From: Streptomyces griseocarneus
GTDB lineage: Bacteria > Actinomycetota > Actinomycetes > Streptomycetales > Streptomycetaceae
Assembly (NCBI RefSeq): GCF_014655595.1
Contig: NZ_BNBL01000010.1
Coordinates: forward strand, 240,756 to 304,755
Direction of reading: 5' to 3'
DNA length: 64,000 nucleotides
Position numbers and translations under genes: made by a program. The notes below the pieces were generated by a model. That model did not search any database. It was not told where the DNA came from and was given only the letters and a program-made list of their open reading frames with translations. Shown here one piece after another: positions 29,235-38,740 of this stretch; position 1 is the first letter of the stretch, and each line of letters opens with the position of its first letter.

Positions 29235-30062
29235 CTACGCCACGCAGCGGGAGCGAATGCGGTCCACCGCCGCGTCGGGGATGCCGAGGCCCTCGCGCAC
29301 GTAACCGTTCACGTCCCCGTGGAGGCGGTGCATCTCCTCCAGCGCCGCCTCGAGGTAGACGGGCCGTACGCCCAGGATCGCGTCGGCTATCGAGGGGTCG
29401 CCGCCCACGGCCGTGAAGCGGTCGATGACCGGCGCGAAGGCGGCCCGTACGGCGGGGTTCACCGCGAGGTACTCGCGCTCGACGGCCCCGGCGTCCGCGC
29501 CGAGCAGCAGCAGGACGACGGCGGCCGCCCAGCCGGTGCGGTCCTTGCCGGCCGTGCAGTGGAAGAGCAGCGGGCCGCAGTCGGGCTCGGCCAGCGTGGT
29601 GAGCAGCAGGCCGTAGGCCTGGCAGGCGGGCTCGGAGGTGACGAACGTGCGGTAGGTGTCGCACATCAGCTTCTCCGCCTTGCCGCCGCCCAGGTGCTCC
29701 TCGGCGGCGGCGGGGCTGCCCAGCACGTCCTCGAGCCGGGCGGGCACGCGGTCGCCGGGGGCGGCGTGGCCCTGGTGGGGGCCGGTGCGGTGGGCGGACA
29801 GGCCCGCCAGGACGTCGGCGACGATCAGCCGGGCCCCCTCGGGCAGCCGGTCGGGCCGCTCGCGCCGCTCGTGCTCGCTGCGCAGGTCGACGACGGTGTG
29901 GATGCCCAGGGCGGCGACGACGGGATCGGCCTCCGGGTCCAGGCGGTCCAGCCGGCCGGAGCGCAGCAGCAGACCGGGGCGGACGGCGGAGTTGCCCGCC
30001 AGCGCGATGCCGCCGAGGTCGCGGAGATTGGTGATCGTCGAGGCATCGTACTGCTGAGGCAT
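29235..30062 (-). CDS. Tyrosine/serine-protein phosphatase (MptpB-like)
   Basis: 275 residues. The signature P-loop is FHCTAGKDRTGWA, matching HC-x5-R-T with Cys as nucleophile. TNLRDLGGIAL at the N-terminus and VDLRSEHERRERPDRL with a conserved Asp/Arg are typical of the Y_phosphatase3 group, which includes Mycobacterium PtpB. It removes phosphate from proteins or small phosphates in the cytoplasm. ATG 30062 has GGGAGA upstream. It is 47 bases from the rhomboid-like gene and 29 before the sigma-like fusion gene, all on the same strand. Confidence 0.9.
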   Translation of the reverse strand: MPQQYDASTITNLRDLGGIALAGNSAVRPGLLLRSGRLDRLDPEADPVVAALGIHTVVDLRSEHERRERPDRLPEGARLIVADVLAGLSAHRTGPHQGHAAPGDRVPARLEDVLGSPAAAEEHLGGGKAEKLMCDTYRTFVTSEPACQAYGLLLTTLAEPDCGPLLFHCTAGKDRTGWAAAVVLLLLGADAGAVEREYLAVNPAVRAAFAPVIDRFTAVGGDPSIADAILGVRPVYLEAALEEMHRLHGDVNGYVREGLGIPDAAVDRIRSRCVA

Positions 30063-30109
30063 GGGCGGGTCTCCCTTGTCTGCCTTGCTGCTTATCCCAT
30101 TGTCTGTCC

Positions 30110-30757
30110 TTATTGTGGGGAAGGGTGGCCGAGTCCGCGACGCGCCCGGTCGGAGAGGACCGGTCCCAGGCCCATGCCCAGCGCCAGGGCCAGCAGGTGC
30201 CCCGCGTCCGTGAAGGTCGTCCGCCGCGGTCCGCGCAGGTAGGGACGTGCGACGAGGGCGAGCAGGGCGCCGCGGGCGCCCGTCCGCACCACGCCGTGCG
30301 GCAGGGCGGCGGTGAGCGCGCCGGCCACGGCGTTGAAGCCGTAGCTGGTCCCGACGTCGATCGCGGACCGGGTCCGCGGCCCGGCGCGCAGGGCGCGCAA
30401 CCCCGCGTACACGACGAGCGACGCGCCCACGTGCCCGTACGCGAAGGCGCCCGCCGCCCACCACGCGCCGTAGGCGTACTCCGTGTACCCCAGCACGGCC
30501 AGGAGCAGCAGGACGTACGGCAGCTCCATGGGCGCCTCGACCACCAGCGCGCTGCCGGCGAGGGTGTGCCAGCGGCCCCGGCGCAGGTTGTCGACATTGG
30601 TGGAGCAGTGGCGCAGCAGGCGCCGGCGCGTGCTGGGCGTGAGCAGGTGCTGCACGGCGTACGCGCCCAGCTGCACGCCCCCCACGTAGGCAGGTGCGAG
30701 GCGGGGCAGCCGGCCGGGGGCGAGGGACGGCAGGACGCCGGCGAGACCTAAGCGCAC
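30110..30757 (-). CDS. Rhomboid-like membrane protein
   Basis: 215 residues, about six transmembrane helices. CSTNVDNLRRGRWHTLAGSAL with the S-T-N-x-x-N core and VEAPMELPYVLLLLAVLGYTEYAYG resemble the rhomboid-fold proteins common in Streptomyces; YGHVGASLVVY and IDVGTSYGFNAV follow. The catalytic Ser of true rhomboids is not evident, since YGFNAV replaces G-x-S-G. The start at GTG 30757 overlaps the DUF985 stop by 10 bases and has GAAGGA upstream. That choice places a TTA codon third (30749-30751), so the gene could depend on bldA; a downstream start would remove it. Confidence 0.75.
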   Translation of the reverse strand: MRLGLAGVLPSLAPGRLPRLAPAYVGGVQLGAYAVQHLLTPSTRRRLLRHCSTNVDNLRRGRWHTLAGSALVVEAPMELPYVLLLLAVLGYTEYAYGAWWAAGAFAYGHVGASLVVYAGLRALRAGPRTRSAIDVGTSYGFNAVAGALTAALPHGVVRTGARGALLALVARPYLRGPRRTTFTDAGHLLALALGMGLGPVLSDRARRGLGHPSPQ

Positions 30758-31206
30758 GGGCCCTCGTCCTTCGCCAGGGTGAAGTCGTCGTAGTGGAAGC
30801 CGGGGGCGACGACGCAGGTCACCAGCGTCGGCTCGGCACCCGCCGGTTCGGCGGACTGCCACACCCCGCCGGGGACCAGCAGCTGGGGCCGCTCGCCGTG
30901 CTCGACGCCCGGGCCCAGGACGGCCTCGGTGGCACCGGCCTCATCGGGGGTCTCGCCGTCGCCGCCGAACCGCAGCCGCAGCGGGCCGCCGCGGTGCCAC
31001 AGCCACATCTCGTCGGAGCGCACCCGGTGCCAGCGCGAGCGCTCGCCCGGGTGCAGCAGGAAAAGGATGCCGGTCGCGAACGGGCGCGGCCCGGCGTACC
31101 CCTCGGGGACGGCCTCGGCGGGCGTCCGCCAGGTCTCGCGGAACCAGCCTCCCTCGACGTGGGGCTCGAGGCCGAGGAGCGTGACGAGCTCGGAGGTGTC
31201 GGTCAT
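30748..31206 (-). CDS. DUF985 cupin protein
   Basis: 152 residues. HVEGGWFRETWR, ILFLLHPGERSRWHRVRSDEMW, quoted in part as SRWHRVRSDE, and LVTCVVAPGFHYDDFTL match the DUF985 cupin family, with the metal-binding His and Glu of cupin motif 1. Family members are of unknown or mixed activity, including sugar-nucleotide and small acid enzymes. ATG 31206 was chosen because AAGG lies just upstream. The stop overlaps the rhomboid-like start, so the two are likely coupled. It is transcribed away from nothing: the wHTH gene ends 62 bases upstream on the same strand. Confidence 0.9.
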   Translation of the reverse strand: MTDTSELVTLLGLEPHVEGGWFRETWRTPAEAVPEGYAGPRPFATGILFLLHPGERSRWHRVRSDEMWLWHRGGPLRLRFGGDGETPDEAGATEAVLGPGVEHGERPQLLVPGGVWQSAEPAGAEPTLVTCVVAPGFHYDDFTLAKDEGPCA

Positions 31207-31268
31207 GGCCCTTAGCCTCACCCGCCCCGCCGCTCACCCACAAGGGGCGGGCGGCGGGGCGGGGGGTC

Positions 31269-31817
31269 TCACAGGCCGGCCGGGGGCGCGTACTTGTAGC
31301 CGACGCGGCGCACGGTGACGATCGAGGAGCGGTGCTCGGCGCCCATCTTGCGGCGCAGCCGGGCGACGTGCACGTCGACGGTCCGGCCGTCGCCCACGTG
31401 TCCGTAGCCCCACACCGTGGTCACCAGCTGGTCGCGGGTGTGCACCCGGTGCGGGTGGGCCACCAGGTGCGCGAGCAGCTCGAACTCGAGGTAGGTCAGG
31501 TCCAGCACCCGGCCCGCGACGCTCGCCGTGCGCTGCTCGGGGTCGATGCGCACCAGCGCGTCGCCCTCGGTGGCGGGTCCGGCGGCCTCGGGGGAGGGCT
31601 GCTCGGCCGGTACGAGCACCAGGTAGCCGATCATCGGCGGCTGGCCGGGCAGGGAGGGCAGGGTGTGCTGCGGGGCGGGCATCCACGTGGCCCCCGGGTG
31701 CAGCAGCTCGGCGACCGGCGGCACCTCGTCCGGGGCCACGGCCCGCAGCCGGTGGCGGTGGGGGGCGTGGGAGGGGGCGGCCTGCGCGGGGACGGGCAGG
31801 GTGCGGAGGTTCGTCAT
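31269..31817 (-). CDS. Orphan OmpR/PhoB-type winged-helix regulator
   Basis: 182 residues. The C-terminal 90 form a trans_reg_C winged helix: ALVRIDPEQRTASV, LTYLEFELLAHLVAHP, HTRDQLVTTVWG, GRTVDVHVARLRRKMG and VRRVGYKYAP. The N-terminal part is Pro/Ala-rich and lacks the phospho-receiver Asp pocket, although PPMIGYLVLVPA could be a remnant strand. No sensor kinase is next to it, so it probably acts without phosphorylation. Target genes are unknown. The region upstream contains a short Cys-Cys leader-like ORF. The ATG at 31817 has no clear ribosome site, which would fit control by the leader. Confidence 0.88.
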   Translation of the reverse strand: MTNLRTLPVPAQAAPSHAPHRHRLRAVAPDEVPPVAELLHPGATWMPAPQHTLPSLPGQPPMIGYLVLVPAEQPSPEAAGPATEGDALVRIDPEQRTASVAGRVLDLTYLEFELLAHLVAHPHRVHTRDQLVTTVWGYGHVGDGRTVDVHVARLRRKMGAEHRSSIVTVRRVGYKYAPPAGL

Positions 31818-31914
31818 GGCGGAAGCTCTTTCGCGCGAGGACGTCGAGGGGACGTGCTGGGCGCGCGGGCCGCTTGGCCGGGCCTGGTGCCGGCGGCTGA
31901 CTTCGACGTGAGGG

Positions 31915-32043
31915 TCAGCGGGAGAGGAGGGCCTGCGCGAAGGACGCGCGACAACACACTCGGTCGAAGTCGTGGTGCTGGCGAGAGGGCCAGAAGGGCT
32001 CGAGGTCGCTGCGACCCGTCGCGGTGTTCTGGTAGCTGGCCAT
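31915..32043 (-). CDS. Putative leader peptide with tandem Cys codons
   Basis: A 42-residue ORF, MASYQNTATG onward, ending RVCCRASFAQALLSR. The two Cys codons are TGT TGT, rare in this genome where TGC is normal, and they sit inside R-V-C-C-R. The HHDFDRVCCR segment recalls the R-H-x-D-x-C-R pattern of actinobacterial cysteine-sensing leader peptides. AGGGGG precedes the ATG closely. The stop is 97 bases before the orphan winged-helix gene on the same strand, so translation through the Cys pair could control that gene by attenuation. That role is inferred; the ORF could also be a free small protein. Confidence 0.5.
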   Translation of the reverse strand: MASYQNTATGRSDLEPFWPSRQHHDFDRVCCRASFAQALLSR

Positions 32044-32152
32044 GCCCCCTATTGAAGCACGGCCCGCGACGGGGCAGCAGACCTGCTGAGCGGTCCATAC
32101 GGAACCTTGGCCAAAGATCGACTCCAAGGCCGGGCCCGTGGGGACGATTCGG

Positions 32153-33148
32153 TCAGTTCGCCCCGGCGATCACGGGGTAGTGGTCGCTGAGGTTGGTGTA
32201 GGTGTACTGCTTGCCCCAGCTGGAGACGGTCCACGGCGCGGACGTCTCCCGGACGACCGTGTTCCGCCAGCCCGCCGGGCGCGCGTGGCCCTTGCGGTGC
32301 AGGACGTAGTCGAGGTCCTCGCGGGGGTCGGTGGGGTAGCGGTAGGCCGCGATCGAGTTCTCCTTGGTGTCGAAGGAGTACGGGTGCCCGGCGCGGGAGT
32401 CGGCCGGGGCCAGGTCGCCGTCGGCGAGCATCGAGGCGTACTCCGCGCTGTGGGAGTCCACGTTCAGGTCGCCGGCGAGCATGACCTGCTCGTCGGCCGG
32501 GATGTTCTTGGCGTCCAGGAACGCGTCGATCTGCCGGAACTGCTTGGAGCGGTCGGCGGCGGCCTCGCCCGCCCCGCAGCCGCTGTCGGTGGACTGGGCG
32601 TGGGTGCCCACCACGTGCACCCTGGTGCCGCCCACGTTCAGCACGACGTACGCGAAGCCCTTGTTGGACCACCAGTCCGCGCCGCAGGCGTCGTTGAAGA
32701 TCACCTGCTCCTTGCGGACGATGGGCCACTTGCTCAGCACCGTCACGCCGCCGTCCTCCGGCGTGGTGGCGGAGTACTTGCCGCCGGTCGCGTCCCAGCC
32801 GTCCTTGCTCCGCCCGACGACGGGCGTCTGATAGGGGTAGCGGTCGGCCGCCGAGGCCTTCAGCGCGTCCGCGGTGGTGTTGTCGAACGCCTCCTGCAGC
32901 ACGACGACGTCGTTGCCCTGGAAGAACCCGGCCGCGGCGATCTCCTTGGCCCGGTGCTCCTGGCCCCAGTTGGGGTAGAGGCTCGTGCTCATGAGGAAGG
33001 TGTTGTACGTCAGCACCTTCAGCTGCGGGGTGGCGGCGGCCGGTGCGGCCACCGCCGTCTGCGGCAGGGCCACGGCCAGCGCGGCGGCGGTGGCCGTGGC
33101 GGCGGCGGTGAACAGGGCGGCGGTTCCGGTGTTCTTGCTGAACGGCAC
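32153..33148 (-). CDS. Secreted sphingomyelinase C-like phosphodiesterase
   Basis: 331 residues. A signal peptide ends near TAVAAPAAA. The mature protein has the EEP/neutral sphingomyelinase pattern: LTYNTFLMS, VLQEAFDN with the catalytic Glu, VGTHAQS, LAGDLNVDSHS and LSDHYPV with the catalytic His. DPREDLDYVLH is the Asp/His-bearing segment before it. It would hydrolyse sphingomyelin or a similar phospholipid outside the cell. I chose GTG 33148 because GGGAG lies five bases upstream; ATG 33190 would add 14 residues without a good ribosome site. Four Cys could be in disulfides. Confidence 0.9.
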   Translation of the reverse strand: MPFSKNTGTAALFTAAATATAAALAVALPQTAVAAPAAATPQLKVLTYNTFLMSTSLYPNWGQEHRAKEIAAAGFFQGNDVVVLQEAFDNTTADALKASAADRYPYQTPVVGRSKDGWDATGGKYSATTPEDGGVTVLSKWPIVRKEQVIFNDACGADWWSNKGFAYVVLNVGGTRVHVVGTHAQSTDSGCGAGEAAADRSKQFRQIDAFLDAKNIPADEQVMLAGDLNVDSHSAEYASMLADGDLAPADSRAGHPYSFDTKENSIAAYRYPTDPREDLDYVLHRKGHARPAGWRNTVVRETSAPWTVSSWGKQYTYTNLSDHYPVIAGAN

Positions 33149-33312
33149 TGCGTCTCCCGGGGTGGGGGTGAGTGAACGGGCCTGTGACATCCCATCAGTT
33201 GGCGTTACTCCTGGGTAACGGGCTGTTGGCGGACGGGAGACCGGAACCGCAACGCCTGAAGAAGCCGTGACCGCGCGGGGAATGCCGGCGGAATCGGTCG
33301 CGGAAAAAGGGT

Positions 33313-33360
33313 GAGCCCCGTCCCTGGACGCGGCGGGGGGACGCGTCAGGGACGGGGCTC
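33313..33360 (-). terminator. Terminator after the efflux/cupin genes
   Basis: A 19-bp stem with a single-base bulge: GAGCCCCGTCCCT at 33313 pairs with the reverse complement ending at 33360, with GACGCG/CGCGTC extending it around a G-rich loop. It lies 60 bases beyond the cupin stop and before the sphingomyelinase gene. Confidence 0.75.
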
Positions 33361-33419
33361 GGGGACGGCGGAGCGCCGCGCAGGGCGGGGGAACGCTGCG
33401 GCGGGCTCCGCCCCGCTCG

Positions 33420-33821
33420 TTACGGCCGCGGCACGGTCGGGGCCTCGCGCACCCCGAGGAGGACGCAGCCCTTCTCGGTGCTGACCCGGTGCACGCTGCC
33501 GGGCTCCTCGACGATGAGGTCGCCGACGGTGTAGCGGTCGCCGTTGTCGTTGATCAGCTCGCCCTCGAGGACGAACACCAGCTCGTAGCCCAGGTGCTCG
33601 TGCAGGTCGCCGTGGGCGCCGGGGCGCATCCGGGTGAGGAGCGCCGAGGCCGGGCCGGCGTCGTCGGTGACGTACAGCCGGTGGACCTCCACCCCCGACC
33701 GGCCCGGCTCGGCCCAGGTCTGCCAGTCGAGGGCGTCGAGGCCCTCGGAGGAGAGCAGGCCGCGCAGCACGGTGACGTTGCGCGCCGGGACGGGACCGGT
33801 GGTCCGTGCGGGAACCGACAT
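33420..33821 (-). CDS. Cupin domain protein (ChrR-like)
   Basis: 133 residues. The cupin motif 1 GAHGDLHEHLGYELVFVLEGEL, quoted in part as LHEHLGYELVFV, and motif 2 GSVHRVSTEKGCVLL give the His and Glu ligands of a single-domain cupin. It resembles the metal-binding domain of ChrR anti-sigma proteins but lacks the sigma-binding N-terminus. It lies 61 bases after the MFS pump stop on the same strand and ends at a terminator, so it probably belongs to the pump operon. A role in detoxifying or sensing the pump substrate is possible but unproven. Confidence 0.82.
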   Translation of the reverse strand: MSVPARTTGPVPARNVTVLRGLLSSEGLDALDWQTWAEPGRSGVEVHRLYVTDDAGPASALLTRMRPGAHGDLHEHLGYELVFVLEGELINDNGDRYTVGDLIVEEPGSVHRVSTEKGCVLLGVREAPTVPRP

Positions 33822-33882
33822 GGAAGATCTCCTTGCTGTGGCGATGGGCGAGCGGTGGTTCAGGTCCGGAAGCGGTCGGCCC

Positions 33883-35343
33883 TCAGGAGGGGCGGAGCGC
33901 GGCGTTCTGGCGCCGGGCGAAGAGGGCCAGCACTCCGCCGGTGAGGAAGGCCCCGGCGGCGATCAGCGCCGAGACGTGGAGGCCGTCGGTGAGGTGGCCG
34001 GCGGTGGCGGCCAGGGTGCCGAAGAGGGCCACGCCGACGGCGCTGCCCACCTGGCGGGAGACGTTGAAGACCGCCGAGGCCACGCCCGCACCGTCGGCGG
34101 GAGCCGACTCGATGATCGCGGCGGTGGACGCGAGGGCCGTCATGGTCTGTCCGAGCCCCGTCGCGACCAGCGCGAACAGCAGGACGGGGTAGGAGGTGTC
34201 GGATCCGGCGAGCAGCCAGCCCAGGAAGCCCGCCGACCCGAGGAACAAGCCGCAGGTCATCGGCACGTACGGGCCGGTGCGGGCCGCGATCCGGCTGAAC
34301 AGCGGGGCGGCGATCAGGCCCATGCACACCGAGGGCAGCAGCGCCAGGCCGGTGCGCAGGGCGTCGTACCCCCGCTCCTGCTGGAAGTAGAGCGTGGACA
34401 GGAACAGCATGCCGTAGTAGCCCAGGCTGATCAGCAGGCCGACCAGGGCCGTCGCGGAGAACGCCCCGCGGCGGAACAGCGAGGGCCGCAGCAGCGGCCG
34501 GCGGCCGGCCGGGTTCAGCGTCAGCGCGCCCTCCAGCCGGTTCTCCACCACGATGAAGGCTCCGAGGGCGACCACGCCGACGGCGGCCGCGGACAGCACC
34601 GTCGGGGACGTCCAGCCCGCCGAGCCCGCCTCGTTGAGGGCGCCGGCCAGGGCGACCAGGCCCACCACGCCGAGGATCTGCCCGGCCGGGTCCATCCGGC
34701 CGGCGGCGGGCCGCCCGGCGGGGGCGGGCACGTGGCGCAGGGTGAGCAGTACGGCGAGCCCGCCCACCGGCAGGTTCAGCCAGAACACCGCCCGCCAGTC
34801 CAGGCCCGAGATCAGCAGGCCGCCCACCACGGGGCCGGCGCCGAAGGCGATCGAGGCGACCGCGCCCCAGATCGCGATGGCCCGGGCCCGCAGCGCCCGG
34901 TCCGGATAGGTGACCTGCAGCAGCGCGAGGGAGGCGGGAACGAGGAACGCCGCCCCCGCGCCCTGCACCAGCCGCCCGGCGACCAGCACGGCCGTCGACG
35001 TGGCCAGGCCGCAGCCGATGGAGGCGAGGGTGAAGACCGCCAGGCCCCACAGGAACATCCTGCGGTGCCCCAGCCGGTCGCCCAGACCGCCGCCGAGCAG
35101 CAGCAGGCCGGCGAAGACGGTGCTGTAGCCGTCCACGATCCACTGCAGGGCGGCCGTGCCGGCCCCCAGCGACCCACGGATGTCCGGTACGGCCACGGTG
35201 ACCACCGTGACGTCCAGCATCACCAGGAAATAGCCGAGGCTCAGGGCGATCAGGGGGAGCAGTGGCAAGGGCGGGCGTTCGGACGCCGCGTTCACCACGG
35301 CGCCCTGCCGGGGGTCCGTGGTGGACCCGGTCGTCGTCGTCAT
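33883..35343 (-). CDS. MFS multidrug efflux transporter, DHA2 (EmrB/QacA-like)
   Basis: 486 residues, about 14 hydrophobic segments. DVTVVTVAVPDI in TM1 (motif D1, D-x-T-x-V-N/T-x-A-x-P) and GDRLGHRRMFL in the loop after TM2 (motif A) define the DHA2 drug:proton antiporters. GRLVQGAGAAFLVP is motif B/C-like in TM4. It exports an unknown toxic compound. The ATG at 35343 lies 20 bases from the perfect palindrome it shares with the divergent ArsR-type gene, so it is very likely repressed by that protein. Confidence 0.93.
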   Translation of the reverse strand: MTTTTGSTTDPRQGAVVNAASERPPLPLLPLIALSLGYFLVMLDVTVVTVAVPDIRGSLGAGTAALQWIVDGYSTVFAGLLLLGGGLGDRLGHRRMFLWGLAVFTLASIGCGLATSTAVLVAGRLVQGAGAAFLVPASLALLQVTYPDRALRARAIAIWGAVASIAFGAGPVVGGLLISGLDWRAVFWLNLPVGGLAVLLTLRHVPAPAGRPAAGRMDPAGQILGVVGLVALAGALNEAGSAGWTSPTVLSAAAVGVVALGAFIVVENRLEGALTLNPAGRRPLLRPSLFRRGAFSATALVGLLISLGYYGMLFLSTLYFQQERGYDALRTGLALLPSVCMGLIAAPLFSRIAARTGPYVPMTCGLFLGSAGFLGWLLAGSDTSYPVLLFALVATGLGQTMTALASTAAIIESAPADGAGVASAVFNVSRQVGSAVGVALFGTLAATAGHLTDGLHVSALIAAGAFLTGGVLALFARRQNAALRPS

Positions 35344-35362
35344 GGATCAAGTCTCGGGGCCG

Positions 35363-35388
35363 GACACTTCGTCAGCTGACGAAGTGTC
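35363..35388. promoter_or_regulatory. Perfect 26-bp palindromic operator
   Basis: GACACTTCGTCAG is directly followed by its exact reverse complement, with no spacer. It is centred between two divergent genes: 19 bases from the ArsR start and 19 from the MFS start. A dimeric winged-helix repressor bound here would cover both promoters. A TACGGT -10-like sequence at 35396-35401 is only six bases before the ArsR ATG, so that transcript may have almost no leader. Confidence 0.85.
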
Positions 35389-35407
35389 GTCGCGATACGG
35401 TGGCGCC

Positions 35408-36190
35408 ATGCGCACCGCCACCCACGAAGGCGCCGACGACCGGCTCAACCACCAGACCGACGTCGCCCGGGCCGCCACGCTCATCGCCGACCCCTCCCGG
35501 GCCCGCATCCTCAAGGCACTGTGCGACGGCCGCGCGCTGCCCGCCGGCGCGCTCGCCGCCGAGGCGGGCGTCACCGCGCAGACCGTCAGCGCCCACCTGG
35601 GCAAGCTCATGGACGGCGGGCTCGTCACCGCCGTCCGCGACGGCCGCCGCCGCTACTACCGCCTCACCGGCGCCGAGGTCAGCGCCGCCCTGGAGGCGCT
35701 GGCCCTGATCGCCCCGCCGCTGCCGGTGACCTCCCTGCGCGAGAGCGGCGTCGCCAACGCGCTGCACCGCGCCCGCACCTGCTACGACCATCTGGCCGGC
35801 CGGCTCGGCGTGGCCCTGATGGGCGCCCTGCTCGAGGACGGCCTGCTCGCCGGCCACGACGGCAGCCACCACCCCCGGGCCGCGGTCCGGGACCGGCCCG
35901 CCGCGTACGGGCACGACGTCGACTACCGGCTGACGGAGGAGGGGCGCGCCCGGCTGCTGGCCTTCGGCGTCGACACGGACGGCCTGCCCGGCCGCCGGCC
36001 GGCCATCCGCTACTGCGTCGACTGGAGCGAGCACCGGCACCACCTCGCGGGCGGCCTCGGCGCGGCCGTCACCGCCCGGCTCTTCGGCCTCGGCTGGCTC
36101 CGCCACGGGACGAGCCCGCGCGTGGTCCATCTGACGGACGCCGGCACGCGGGGGCTCGCCGCCACGTTCGGGCTGACGGCCCAGGACTGA
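35408..36190 (+). CDS. ArsR-family transcriptional regulator
   Basis: 260 residues, longer than a minimal ArsR protein. The winged helix lies at about residues 18-95: DPSRARILKALCDGRAL, AAEAGVTAQTVSAHLGKLMDGGL and RRRYYRLT. The CxxC/metal sites of classical ArsR or CadC are absent from the recognition helix. The extension (residues 100-260) holds RTCYDHLAGRLGVAL, a segment typical of larger ArsR-like regulators near efflux pumps, so an organic ligand is likelier than a metal. It is divergent from the DHA2 pump across a perfect palindrome, which is probably its operator. Confidence 0.9.
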   Translation: MRTATHEGADDRLNHQTDVARAATLIADPSRARILKALCDGRALPAGALAAEAGVTAQTVSAHLGKLMDGGLVTAVRDGRRRYYRLTGAEVSAALEALALIAPPLPVTSLRESGVANALHRARTCYDHLAGRLGVALMGALLEDGLLAGHDGSHHPRAAVRDRPAAYGHDVDYRLTEEGRARLLAFGVDTDGLPGRRPAIRYCVDWSEHRHHLAGGLGAAVTARLFGLGWLRHGTSPRVVHLTDAGTRGLAATFGLTAQD

Positions 36191-36217
36191 GCGGCCGGGC
36201 GGGTGACGGCACGACGA

Positions 36218-36247
36218 AGGCCGGGGCCCCGTGCGGGGCCCCGGCCT
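36218..36247. terminator. Bidirectional hairpin terminator
   Basis: A perfect 13-bp stem, AGGCCGGGGCCCC at 36218-36230 and its complement at 36235-36247, with a GTGC loop. It separates the convergent ArsR and icd genes. Confidence 0.8.
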
Positions 36248-36314
36248 GTTCGTCCGTCCGGCCGTGCGGCGGATCACTCCGCCGTCAGGCGGAGGAAACC
36301 GCCGTCAGCAGGAT

Positions 36315-38537
<2,223 letters not shown>

Positions 38538-38684
38538 CGGGTGCTCCGCTCCACGTCTGCAACATTGCTCGACATCAAGATATCTCGTGAGCGCCCCCCT
38601 CTCGACAGGGACCTGGCGTGAGATATACCCCGCCTTCGGACGCGCCCCGGCCCCCGGATCCGCCCCGGCCGCCCCCGGAAACGC

Positions 38685-38724
38685 CCCGAGCCCCGCTCCC
38701 GCGCGGGCGGGAACGGGGCTCGGG
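38685..38724 (-). terminator. Terminator of glnA
   Basis: Arms 38685-38701 and 38708-38724 form a 17-bp stem with one G-U pair in the minus-strand RNA. It sits directly after the glnA stop and before icd. Confidence 0.75.
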
Positions 38725-38740
38725 ACTGCGGACGCAGGGT

